Assembly: GCA_964402115.1 (NCBI GenBank)
Contig: CAYOBW010000193.1
Location: 1 to 13,548, forward strand
From: CAYOBW01 sp964402115
GTDB lineage: Bacteria; Verrucomicrobiota; Kiritimatiellia; UBA8416; CAYOBW01
DNA: 13,548 bases
Direction of reading: 5' to 3'
A program made the position numbers and the translations under genes. The notes beneath the pieces are model-generated. The model worked only from the letters and a program-made list of their open reading frames with translations, searched no databases and was not told where the DNA came from. This document shows, in pieces, positions 1 to 5,851 of the stretch. Each line of letters opens with the position of its first letter. Position 1 is the stretch's first letter.

Positions 1-7
1 GGAGGGG
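1..7 (+). promoter_or_regulatory. Ribosome binding site of the Gfo/Idh/MocA gene
   Basis: A GGAGG run sits at the window edge, followed by two more G and one C before the ATG at 9. The spacing (3 nt from GGAGG) is shorter than usual. The start is still favoured because the Rossmann strand begins only a few residues into the protein. Anything further upstream is outside the window. Confidence 0.5.
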
Positions 8-8
8 C

Positions 9-1265
9 ATGCAGCCGGTCAGCTTGTTGATTGTGGGCGCGGGTGACCGCGGGACGACCTACGCGGGGCTCACGCGGAACCGCCCGGAGTGGGCGCGCGT
101 GGTGGGCGTGGCGGAACCGCTGGCCCAGCGGCGCGCGCGGCTGGCGCGGGAGCACGGGATCCCGGAGGCAAACGTTTTCGACGGCTGGGAGGCGGCGGCC
201 GCCGCGCCGCGCTGCGCGGACGCGGTGATCATTGCCACGCCCGATGCGCTGCACGAGGCGCCGGCGTGCGCCTTCGCCGCGCGGGGCTACCACGTCCTGC
301 TCGAAAAGCCCATGGCGCCCACCGAGGCCGGCTGCGCGCGCATCGTGGCGGCCGTGCGGCAGGCCGGCGTGCTGTTCGCCGTCTGTCACGTGCTGCGCTA
401 CACGGCCTACACGCGCAAGCTGCGCGAGCTCCTCGCGGACGGCGTCATCGGCGACCTGGTCTCGGTCGAGCACCTCGAACCGGTCGGCTACTGGCACCAG
501 GCGCACTCCTTCGTGCGCGGCAACTGGCGCAGCGAGCGGGAGTCGTCGTGCATGCTGCTGGCGAAGTCGTGCCACGACCTGGACTGGCTGAGCCACTTGG
601 TGGGCGCGCCCTGCCGCCGCGTGTCGTCGTTCGGCTCGCTGACCCATTTCCTCCCCGCCAACCGTCCCGCGGGCGCGGCCGACCGCTGCCTGGACTGCGG
701 CGTGGAAGCCGTCTGCCCCTACTCGGCGCCCCGCTTCTACGGCGGCCTGCTCGAGCGCGGCAGCCTGGGCTGGCCACTGTCCGTCGTGACGGCCGATCCG
801 ACGCCGGCAGCCCTGGCCGCCGCGCTGCGCGCTGGGCCGTACGGGCGGTGCGTGTACGCGTGCGACAACGACGTGGTGGACCACCAGGTCGTCAACCTGG
901 AGTTCGCGGGAGGCCAGACCGCGGTCTTCACGATGACGGCTTTCACGCGCACGGGGTGGGGGCGGTACACGCGGCTGTTCGGCACGCGCGGGCAGATCGA
1001 CGGGGACAGTTCGTTGCTGAGTGTGTACGATTTTCTCACGGGCCGGCGGACGGACGTGGATACGCGCGCCCCGGATCAGACGATCCAGGGCGGGCACGGC
1101 GGGGGCGACGAGGGCGTGCTGGAGGCGTTCGTGGGCGCCGTGGCGCAGGGCTCGCCGGCGCTCATCCTTTCCGGGGCGGACGCCACGCTCGAGTCGCACC
1201 GGATGGTGTTCGCGGCCGAACGCGCGCGGCGCGAGGGGCGCGTCGTGGCGCTGGCGGAAGGTTGA
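9..1265 (+). CDS. Gfo/Idh/MocA-family NAD(P)-dependent oxidoreductase with a cysteine-rich insert
   Basis: This 418-aa cytosolic protein probably oxidises or reduces a sugar or cyclitol hydroxyl using NAD(P). Seen in the sequence: an N-terminal Rossmann strand with GAGDRG at residues 10-15, the family EKP motif at 99-101 (K100 is the expected catalytic lysine), and KSCHDLDW from K186, with H189 and D190 as likely catalytic or substrate residues. The C-terminal alpha/beta domain carries an unusual set of cysteines: C227-x2-C230-x5-C236, then C281-x3-C285 just before DNDVVDHQ. This pattern recurs, as I recall it, in a subgroup of the family and could bind a metal; that is inference. The length fits the family (about 330-450 aa). 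The epimerase gene starts 34 nt downstream on the same strand, suggesting one transcript for sugar or polysaccharide metabolism. The substrate cannot be read from the sequence. Confidence 0.9.
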   Translation: MQPVSLLIVGAGDRGTTYAGLTRNRPEWARVVGVAEPLAQRRARLAREHGIPEANVFDGWEAAAAAPRCADAVIIATPDALHEAPACAFAARGYHVLLEKPMAPTEAGCARIVAAVRQAGVLFAVCHVLRYTAYTRKLRELLADGVIGDLVSVEHLEPVGYWHQAHSFVRGNWRSERESSCMLLAKSCHDLDWLSHLVGAPCRRVSSFGSLTHFLPANRPAGAADRCLDCGVEAVCPYSAPRFYGGLLERGSLGWPLSVVTADPTPAALAAALRAGPYGRCVYACDNDVVDHQVVNLEFAGGQTAVFTMTAFTRTGWGRYTRLFGTRGQIDGDSSLLSVYDFLTGRRTDVDTRAPDQTIQGGHGGGDEGVLEAFVGAVAQGSPALILSGADATLESHRMVFAAERARREGRVVALAEG

Positions 1266-1285
1266 CGGGCGGGCAGGCGGAGCAC

Positions 1286-1291
1286 AAGGAG
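1286..1291 (+). promoter_or_regulatory. Ribosome binding site fixing the epimerase start
   Basis: AAGGAG lies 8 nt before the ATG at 1300. The same frame is open upstream to an ATG at 1021, but that stretch lies inside the preceding gene and encodes an Arg/Ala-rich out-of-frame product. This site and the TGGCGFIG motif at residues 10-17 place the real start at 1300. Confidence 0.8.
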
Positions 1292-1299
1292 CTGGCAGT

Positions 1300-2247
1300 A
1301 TGAGCGAGCAGATGACGTATCTCGTGACCGGCGGCTGCGGGTTCATCGGATCCCACATCGTCGAGGCGCTGGCGGCGGAGGGCCACCGCGTGCGGATCTT
1401 CGACAACCTCTCCTCGGGCTACGAGCGGAACATCAGCCATATCGGCGGCGCGGTGGAGTTCGTGCAGGGCGATGTGCGCGACGCCGACGCCGTGCTGCAG
1501 GTCACGCGCGGCGCGGATTACGTGTTCCACGAGGCGGCGCTCGTCTCCGTGTTCGATTCGGTCAACCGCCCCGTGGACAACAACGCGATCAACATCACCG
1601 GCACGCTGCACGTGCTGGAGGCCGCCCGGCAGCACCGCGTGAAGCGCGTGGTCATGGCGAGCTCCGCCGCCGTCTACGGGAACAACCCGCAGCTGCCCAA
1701 GCGCGAGGAGCTGACGCCGGAGCCCGAGTCGCCCTACGCGATCGGGAAGATCGTCGGCGAGTACTACTTCGGCGTGTACTACAAGCTCTACGGGCTGGAG
1801 ACGACCGCGCTGCGCTACTTCAACGTGTACGGGCCGCGGCAGGACCCGGGCTCGATGTACTCGGGCGTGATCTCGAAGTTTTCCGCCACGCTGGCGCGCG
1901 GAGAGCGGCCGAACATCTTCGGCGACGGGCTGCAGACGCGCGATTTCGTGTTCGTGAAGGATATCGTCCAGGGCAACCTGCTCGCGATGCGCTCCCCGCG
2001 CGCGGGGAAGGGGAACGTCTTCAACCTGGGCACGGGGCGGCAGTCGTCGCTGCTGGACCTGCTGACCGCGCTCAACCGCCTGACCGGCCAGGAGCTCGAA
2101 CCGATCTTCCACCCCTTCCGCGCGGGCGACATTCGCCATTCCGTCTCGGACATTGCGCGGGCCCGCGCGGAGCTGGGTTACGTGCCGCAATTCGGCCTCG
2201 ATGAGGGGTTGCGGGCGCTGCTTGCGTACAAGGCCCCTGCGGCCTGA
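1300..2247 (+). CDS. NAD-dependent epimerase/dehydratase (extended SDR, UDP-sugar 4-epimerase-like)
   Basis: This 315-aa extended short-chain dehydrogenase/reductase most likely acts on a nucleotide sugar, epimerising C4 of a UDP-hexose or N-acetylhexosamine through a keto intermediate with tightly bound NAD. Seen: the nucleotide-binding motif TGGCGFIG at 10-17, then S122 in ASSAAVYG, Y146 and K150 in SPYAIGK, which make up the SDR catalytic set. LRYFNVYGPRQDP and the later GDGLQTRDFVFV segment are typical of GalE/WbpP-like enzymes that bind the nucleotide. The middle of the protein looks closest to UDP-N-acetylglucosamine 4-epimerases of the WbpP type, but the specificity is a guess. dTDP- or GDP-sugar dehydratase activity is less likely yet not excluded. 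It follows the Gfo/Idh/MocA gene by 34 nt with its own strong ribosome binding site. A cell-surface polysaccharide role is plausible. Confidence 0.9.
   Translation: MSEQMTYLVTGGCGFIGSHIVEALAAEGHRVRIFDNLSSGYERNISHIGGAVEFVQGDVRDADAVLQVTRGADYVFHEAALVSVFDSVNRPVDNNAINITGTLHVLEAARQHRVKRVVMASSAAVYGNNPQLPKREELTPEPESPYAIGKIVGEYYFGVYYKLYGLETTALRYFNVYGPRQDPGSMYSGVISKFSATLARGERPNIFGDGLQTRDFVFVKDIVQGNLLAMRSPRAGKGNVFNLGTGRQSSLLDLLTALNRLTGQELEPIFHPFRAGDIRHSVSDIARARAELGYVPQFGLDEGLRALLAYKAPAA
2231..2245 (+). other. Small inverted repeat at the end of the epimerase gene
   Basis: AGGCC (2231-2235) and GGCCT (2241-2245) flank a 5-nt loop and overlap the stop region of the epimerase. The stem is only 5 bp and no T-run follows, so it is at most a weak 3'-end structure, not a clear rho-independent terminator. 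Confidence 0.3.
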
Positions 2248-2349
2248 CAGTGAATTCTGAATTCAGGATTGACGAATACTGAACCGCAGAATGTCGAAGT
2301 CAATCCCGTTCCTCCGCGGTTGTCTTTGGCGTCGCCACGAAGATCGCAA
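2248..2349. repeat. Convergent intergenic element with nested inverted repeats
   Basis: The 102 bp between the epimerase and the convergent methyltransferase gene are visibly richer in A/T than their surroundings. They contain TGAATTC twice in tandem near 2251-2264, an 8-bp inverted repeat GGATTGAC (2266-2273) / GTCAATCC (2299-2306) with a 25-nt loop, and an overlapping AACCGC (2282-2287) / GCGGTT (2316-2321) pair. GAAT(T/A)CTGAA-like words recur in the interval. There is no ribosome binding site or credible small gene. It may act as a two-way 3'-end structure or be a copy of a dispersed intergenic repeat. Neither is proven. Confidence 0.4.
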
Positions 2350-3552
2350 TCAACTCGTTGGTCTCCGGCAAGAGTGCGTCGCGCGCTCGAGATCCTCGGC
2401 ACGCAGGGTGCGGCCGTCGGCCAGCGGCGCGGGGTTGCGCAGGGTGACGACGTCGCCGCGCTCCAGCGCCAGCAGGCGGTCCAGCGCGGGCCGATCGAGC
2501 CGGCGCTGCGGCACTTCCAGCGCCTGGCTCGTGCCGTCGGCGCAGCAGCCCGCCGTGCGCAGCACACCCTTCCCCTTGTACATGGGCGCCACGAGCCGGC
2601 AGGTCACGGCTCCGGGCGCAGCGCCGGCGAGGCCGGCTGGCGCGTCGGGACGCGCCAGCAGCAGGAAGCTGAACTTGAGGTCGTGCAGGGTGCGGAAGAG
2701 CCGGCGGTTCAGGTAGGCCACGCTTTCGGGCACCGGCCAGCGGCGCACGTCGTGGCAGAAGCCGCCGCCCGCGGCGAGCAGCGGGCACGGCCGCGTATGC
2801 AGGCAGGGCGCCAGCAGGCGGGCGGCGCCCGCGGCGGCCAGGCGGTCGCGCAACCGCTGGAGGCGTACGCTGGTGGCCGGGCCGGCGGGCTCGATCACGA
2901 GCAGCGCGCCGCCCGGCGCGAGCCGTGCGAGCTGGCCCGTCACCCACGCCGCCAGAGGCGCATCGGCGCCGGCCGGGAACATCTCGTTCGCGGCGAAGCA
3001 GGCCACGACGAGGTCGTAGCGCACCCCGTTGGGCGGGGACCAGCGGCGCGCGTCCGCAGCGACGGTCGTGAGCCGTGCGCGGGGCCACAGCGCCTGGTTG
3101 TCGGCGTGCAGGGCGGCCAGCAGGCGCAGAGCGGCCGCGGAGTGGTCCACGGCGGTGGCCTCCACGGGCCGGTCCGGCTGGCGGTCGGCGAGCTCACGGC
3201 AGACGGCGGCGGTCGCCGCGCCGGTGCCGGCGCCGAGGTCGAGCAGGCGAAATGGCCGGGGCGCGGGCGCCGGCGGTGGGCCGCTGGCGGCCCACGCCGC
3301 CCACTCGGGCAGCACGGCGCGGACGCGCCCGTACGTCTGCGGGAAGAAGAACAGCCCGTAGACGGCTGCGGCGCGGGCGTCGGCGGCATAATCGCCGAAG
3401 GCCGCGGGCCGGTCCGTGGTGAAGAGCTCGCTGAGGCGTGCGGCCGCGGCTTCGAGGGCCAGCAGGGTGGCGGTGGCGCCAGAGCAGCCGGTTACGCGAC
3501 CGGCCTCCCGCAGCCACCAGGCTTCCAGTTCAGGAGCGTATGCGCAGGTCAT
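2350..3552 (-). CDS. Rsm22/METTL17-family SAM-dependent methyltransferase with Fe-S-type cysteines
   Basis: This 400-aa protein belongs to the family of mitochondrial small-subunit assembly factors Rsm22 (yeast) and METTL17 (human). In bacteria it is annotated as a small-ribosomal-subunit Rsm22 family protein. Seen: a class I methyltransferase SAM loop, LLDLGAGTGAA at 103-113, an acidic D136 ending the next strand, and an NEMF segment at 189-192. The family signature then follows: C250-LHTRP-C256-PL, FCHDVRRW with C266, and a fourth cysteine in GCCADG (C336 or C337). In METTL17 four cysteines in this arrangement hold a 4Fe-4S cluster, so a cluster is predicted here by homology. It probably acts on the ribosome's small subunit in the cytosol; activity as a true methyltransferase is unproven for the family. 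The start at 3552 has only a weak upstream purine run. It lies 23 nt after the preceding minus-strand gene, so it is probably translated from the same message. Confidence 0.8.
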   Translation of the reverse strand: MTCAYAPELEAWWLREAGRVTGCSGATATLLALEAAAARLSELFTTDRPAAFGDYAADARAAAVYGLFFFPQTYGRVRAVLPEWAAWAASGPPPAPAPRPFRLLDLGAGTGAATAAVCRELADRQPDRPVEATAVDHSAAALRLLAALHADNQALWPRARLTTVAADARRWSPPNGVRYDLVVACFAANEMFPAGADAPLAAWVTGQLARLAPGGALLVIEPAGPATSVRLQRLRDRLAAAGAARLLAPCLHTRPCPLLAAGGGFCHDVRRWPVPESVAYLNRRLFRTLHDLKFSFLLLARPDAPAGLAGAAPGAVTCRLVAPMYKGKGVLRTAGCCADGTSQALEVPQRRLDRPALDRLLALERGDVVTLRNPAPLADGRTLRAEDLERATHSCRRPTS

Positions 3553-3575
3553 GGGTGGCCCCGTCCGTCCACGGT

Positions 3576-4778
3576 CTACCAGGCGCGGCGGTACTGCTGC
3601 ATGAGGCGCACGACTTCGTCGCGAATGGCGAACAGCTCGGCGCGGAAGATCGAGCGCGTGCGGGCGTCGAGCAGGTGCTTCCCGTGGAGCTTGTCGATAT
3701 GCTGCAGCATGCTGTGGATGCTGCGGAACGCGCGCTTGAGCATGGCGACGACATAGCCGCCCTCGATGTCCGGATCGTAAGGCAGTTCATCGAGCGCACT
3801 GGAGAGGCGCGAGCAGAGGCACTGGGATTGGAAGCAGAGCTCGTGCGCCTCGGGATCGTCGTCGCCCTTCAGCACGTCGCGATTGGAGAGATCCTCCCAG
3901 ATCTGGTGGGTAAGTCTCTGGGCCCGGAGACTCAGCGGGTGCATGATTTCGCCGTGCTCGTTGCGTGTCCAGGTGCGGCCCTCGCCGGCCGGGTCGGGCT
4001 CGTCGGAGGCCGCTATGTCCTCGTCTTCGTCCCCGGCGGGCAGCTCGAATTCGCCGCGCTCCTGGGCATCGATGGCCGTCTCCAGCCAGGTCCAGCCCAT
4101 CTCGCGGGCCATCAGCCGGTCGCGGTCCGGATTGTCGGCATACTTGTCCAGCAGCGTGGTGAAACGGTCGTTGAGAATATCGGACTGCTTGAGGCAGCGT
4201 TCCCACTCGAACTCATCGGCCGTGTCGCCGGGGTCGGGCAGGAACGGGCTGCCGCCCGTGGTTTCCGCGCCCTGGGCTTCGGCCAGGCGCTCCATCCAGG
4301 CGCCGGCGGCTTCATGACTGGCCTCGAGCTGCGCCAGCTCCTCCTCCGGCGTCATGCGCCAGGACGGCTCGGCGATCTCGACGATGAAGGTGCTACCCTC
4401 CAGCACGACCCGCCCGTTGGTGTCGCTGTACCACTCGAGGTACAGGGTGTTGTCGAGATGCTCGGGGACGCGCGCGCCACGCTCGCGCAGCTGGCCGGCC
4501 TCCTCCATCGAAACCTCCAGCACGCGCACCTTGCGCGAGGCCGTCATGTCGCCGGCGGCGCCCGACTGGTGGGCGGCCAGGTTCACGTGGTCGCCGGGTT
4601 CGGGCGCGGGGTTATGAAAGCGCAACCGCGCGCCCGCGATGTCCCGCAGGCAGTCGCCTTCCAGGGTGAGCGTGATGGGTTCCTCGCACCCCACGAGCCA
4701 GATACGGCCCGTCACGCAACCGCGCTCACGGTTGTCCACTTCACCCCTGATGACACTCTTACCCAATCGCCAGGCCAT
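3576..4778 (-). CDS. Conserved hypothetical acidic cytosolic protein
   Basis: I do not recognise a characterised function. The 400-aa product has no signal peptide or membrane segment. Residues 1-135 look beta-rich, opening with MAWRLGKSVIRGEVDNRERG and a GRIWL strand, and read like a small-barrel domain. The middle (140-240) is helical and acidic. A very acidic linker (GDEDEDIAASDEPDP) covers about 249-263. The C-terminal 120 residues are again helical, with C315-x4-C320-x-C322 and a basic end. I recall similar N-terminal sequences in proteins of PVC-type bacteria, but I cannot verify that here. It is the first gene of a minus-strand pair with the Rsm22-type gene (23-nt gap), so a link to translation or ribosome assembly is a reasonable inference. 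GAGG lies about 10 nt upstream of the ATG and supports this start. Normal codon use argues for a real gene over the overlapping plus-strand frame. Confidence 0.75.
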   Translation of the reverse strand: MAWRLGKSVIRGEVDNRERGCVTGRIWLVGCEEPITLTLEGDCLRDIAGARLRFHNPAPEPGDHVNLAAHQSGAAGDMTASRKVRVLEVSMEEAGQLRERGARVPEHLDNTLYLEWYSDTNGRVVLEGSTFIVEIAEPSWRMTPEEELAQLEASHEAAGAWMERLAEAQGAETTGGSPFLPDPGDTADEFEWERCLKQSDILNDRFTTLLDKYADNPDRDRLMAREMGWTWLETAIDAQERGEFELPAGDEDEDIAASDEPDPAGEGRTWTRNEHGEIMHPLSLRAQRLTHQIWEDLSNRDVLKGDDDPEAHELCFQSQCLCSRLSSALDELPYDPDIEGGYVVAMLKRAFRSIHSMLQHIDKLHGKHLLDARTRSIFRAELFAIRDEVVRLMQQYRRAW

Positions 4779-4819
4779 GGCGTTTCATCCTCGCTTCGTT
4801 TTCCGCAGAGAAGGGGCGC

Positions 4820-4848
4820 ATATTGGCAGGATCGCGGGCGAAGCTCAA
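4820..4848 (-). promoter_or_regulatory. Candidate sigma-70-like promoter for the minus-strand pair
   Basis: On the minus strand TTGAGC (4848-4843) is followed after 17 nt by CAATAT (4825-4820). These match 4/6 and 3/6 of the sigma-70 consensus with ideal spacing. Initiation would fall near 4813, about 35 nt before the ATG at 4778. This is by-eye matching only. Confidence 0.35.
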
Positions 4849-4864
4849 GCCGCAAAAAATTATC

Positions 4865-4893
4865 TTGTCGCAGTGTGTGCAGTGCGCTAAATA
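4865..4893 (+). promoter_or_regulatory. Candidate sigma-70-like promoter for the secretion operon
   Basis: TTGTCG (4865-4870) and TAAATA (4888-4893) are separated by exactly 17 nt, matching 4/6 and 3/6 of the consensus. Transcription would start near 4900, giving a leader of about 70 nt before the lipoprotein ATG at 4972. It lies in the most A/T-rich part of the divergent region, which supports it modestly. Confidence 0.35.
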
Positions 4894-4971
4894 ACTCGTG
4901 CAGTATCAATGGATTGCCGCGCCGGCGGCACGTGGCTTCTGAAGGGGTTGACGGGAAAGGGGCGGGGCCTC

Positions 4972-5811
4972 ATGCGATGCGTAAAGGTGTGGATCGTGGC
5001 GGCGGGGTTGGCGGGGGCGGCCGGGTGCGCGGGGTTGCGCAGCGAATCCGGCGCCGTGGCGGGGCGCGGGGAAACGCGCGCACCCTGGGACAACGCGACC
5101 GCGACGAATCAACCGGCGGTGATTGACCTCGTGCCGGCATCGACCTCCGCGGCGCCGGTCTCCGTGGCGGAACCGGCGGCGGGCGTAGCCCCGCAGCCCG
5201 CTGCGCCGACCACGCCCCGGCCGGCCTTCGTGCGCCGCACGCATCTGCGTCTGGCGACGAAGGCGGTCGAGCAGGAGTTCCTCTCGCTTGTGCAGGCCCG
5301 GCAGTCCACGCGCCAGGAACTCACCGTGCTGGGGCGGTTGCTGACCGAGAAGACCCGCGAGATCGGCCAGTTCAATGCCACGCTGGCTGGTTCCTTCGGC
5401 GTGCAGGCCACGCACGCCTACCGCTACGACAATGCCACGCGCACGGTCTACGAGCTTGCGCCCCAGAACCAGTCAGCGACCGCAACGAACCAGGCGGCGA
5501 CAGCCGCCGCGCCCGCCGCGCAACGCGCGGTGAAGAAGCTCGAGACGCCGGAAGCCGAGCAGCAATTCTACCAGTTGGTCGGCGCGCGCGACCTCTCCAC
5601 GCAACAGACGCAGGCGCTCCGGTTGCTGCAGCAGGAGAAGCTGCTGGAGGCCGAGCGGGTGGAGCGGCAGCTGGCGGCCAAGTTCGCGATTTCGCGGGAC
5701 CGCCAGTACCAGTACGACGCGGCCAGCAAGACGCTGTTCGAGTTCGTGCCGGTGCCGGCGGGCGCGCAGGCGCCCGAGGCGCCGGCGCAGCGGCAGCCGG
5801 GCGGGATGTGA
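4972..5811 (+). CDS. Putative lipoprotein with an internal duplication, first gene of the TPS operon
   Basis: The 279-aa product opens with a short basic N-terminus and a hydrophobic stretch ending A16-A17-G18-C19. This looks like a lipoprotein signal peptide with a slightly atypical lipobox (Ala rather than Leu at -3). With Ala after the cysteine, the E. coli sorting rule would send it to the outer membrane. Residues 20-93 are an Ala/Pro/Thr-rich linker. Two homologous modules follow, about 96-162 and 192-258, offset by exactly 96 residues without gaps. Each has a helical part starting EQ-x-F-x2-LV-x-AR and a tail of the form Y-x-YD-x-A-x2-T-x2-E. I do not recognise the family. AAAGGGG at 4956-4962 lies 9 nt before this ATG, which I prefer to the in-frame ATG at 4909 because the latter buries the signal peptide. 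The TpsB start follows 40 nt after its stop. An accessory role in secretion or surface retention of TpsA is inference. Confidence 0.75.
   Translation: MRCVKVWIVAAGLAGAAGCAGLRSESGAVAGRGETRAPWDNATATNQPAVIDLVPASTSAAPVSVAEPAAGVAPQPAAPTTPRPAFVRRTHLRLATKAVEQEFLSLVQARQSTRQELTVLGRLLTEKTREIGQFNATLAGSFGVQATHAYRYDNATRTVYELAPQNQSATATNQAATAAAPAAQRAVKKLETPEAEQQFYQLVGARDLSTQQTQALRLLQQEKLLEAERVERQLAAKFAISRDRQYQYDAASKTLFEFVPVPAGAQAPEAPAQRQPGGM
5257..5457 (+). repeat. Lipoprotein module A (first copy)
   Basis: Encodes residues 96-162. It shares with module B, at identical register, T96/T192, E100/E196, Q101/Q197, F103/F199, L106/L202, V107/V203, A109/A205, R110/R206, Y150/Y246, Y152/Y248, D153/D249, A155/A251, T158/T254 and E161/E257. 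The helical middle has diverged. Confidence 0.7.
5545..5745 (+). repeat. Lipoprotein module B (second copy)
   Basis: Encodes residues 192-258, exactly 288 bp after module A. The conserved positions are the helix start and the YQYD...T-x2-E tail; the tail reads as a short beta hairpin. An Ala/Thr-rich linker (about 163-191) separates the modules. Confidence 0.7.
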
Positions 5812-5840
5812 TGGCTTCGAGGGGCTGATGGGCGGTGGGC

Positions 5841-5847
5841 AAGGAGG
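5841..5847 (+). promoter_or_regulatory. Ribosome binding site of the TpsB gene
   Basis: AAGGAGG lies 4 nt before the ATG at 5852 and 13 nt before an in-frame ATG at 5861. An upstream in-frame ATG at 5828 would place this site inside the coding region. The start is therefore 5852, or possibly 5861. The mature protein is the same either way. Confidence 0.7.
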
Positions 5848-5851
5848 CGAC

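Larger units (their letters stand above)
4779..4971. promoter_or_regulatory. Divergent intergenic region
   Basis: About 190 bp separate the start of the minus-strand hypothetical from the start of the plus-strand lipoprotein. The centre (about 4853-4865) has an A-run and is clearly A/T-richer than the flanks. I see one plausible promoter facing each way (listed separately) and no gene. The arrangement would allow shared control of the ribosome-related pair and the secretion operon. Confidence 0.6.

Noticed and set aside
89..1303. A 404-codon plus-strand frame in the first gene
   Set aside because: It overlaps the Gfo/Idh/MocA gene out of frame and encodes an Arg/Gly-rich shadow.
1162..2190. 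A 342-codon minus-strand frame opposite the epimerase
   Set aside because: Composition-driven antisense frame; the plus strand holds a complete SDR motif set.
2231..2245. Rho-independent terminator after the epimerase
   Set aside because: The stem is only 5 bp and no T-run follows, so it is listed only as a weak inverted repeat.
1..2247. Idea that the sugar genes glycosylate TpsA
   Set aside because: No glycosyltransferase is present, the genes are separated by an opposite-strand unit, and nothing in the sequence links them.
2269..3756. A 495-codon plus-strand frame opposite the Rsm22-type gene
   Set aside because: The product is a Gly/Arg/Ala shadow without motifs, while the minus strand has a SAM loop and the family cysteines.
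4909..4971. An upstream ATG for the lipoprotein
   Set aside because: It would add 21 residues before the signal peptide and has no ribosome binding site, whereas the ATG at 4972 has AAAGGGG at good spacing.
3438..5126. A 562-codon plus-strand frame crossing the divergent region
   Set aside because: It overlaps the minus-strand hypothetical, the promoter region and the lipoprotein start. It has no ribosome binding site or domain, and the minus-strand product looks far more protein-like.
5828..5851. An upstream ATG for TpsB
   Set aside because: It would put the strong AAGGAGG inside the coding sequence and add only Gly/Gln-rich residues before the signal peptide.
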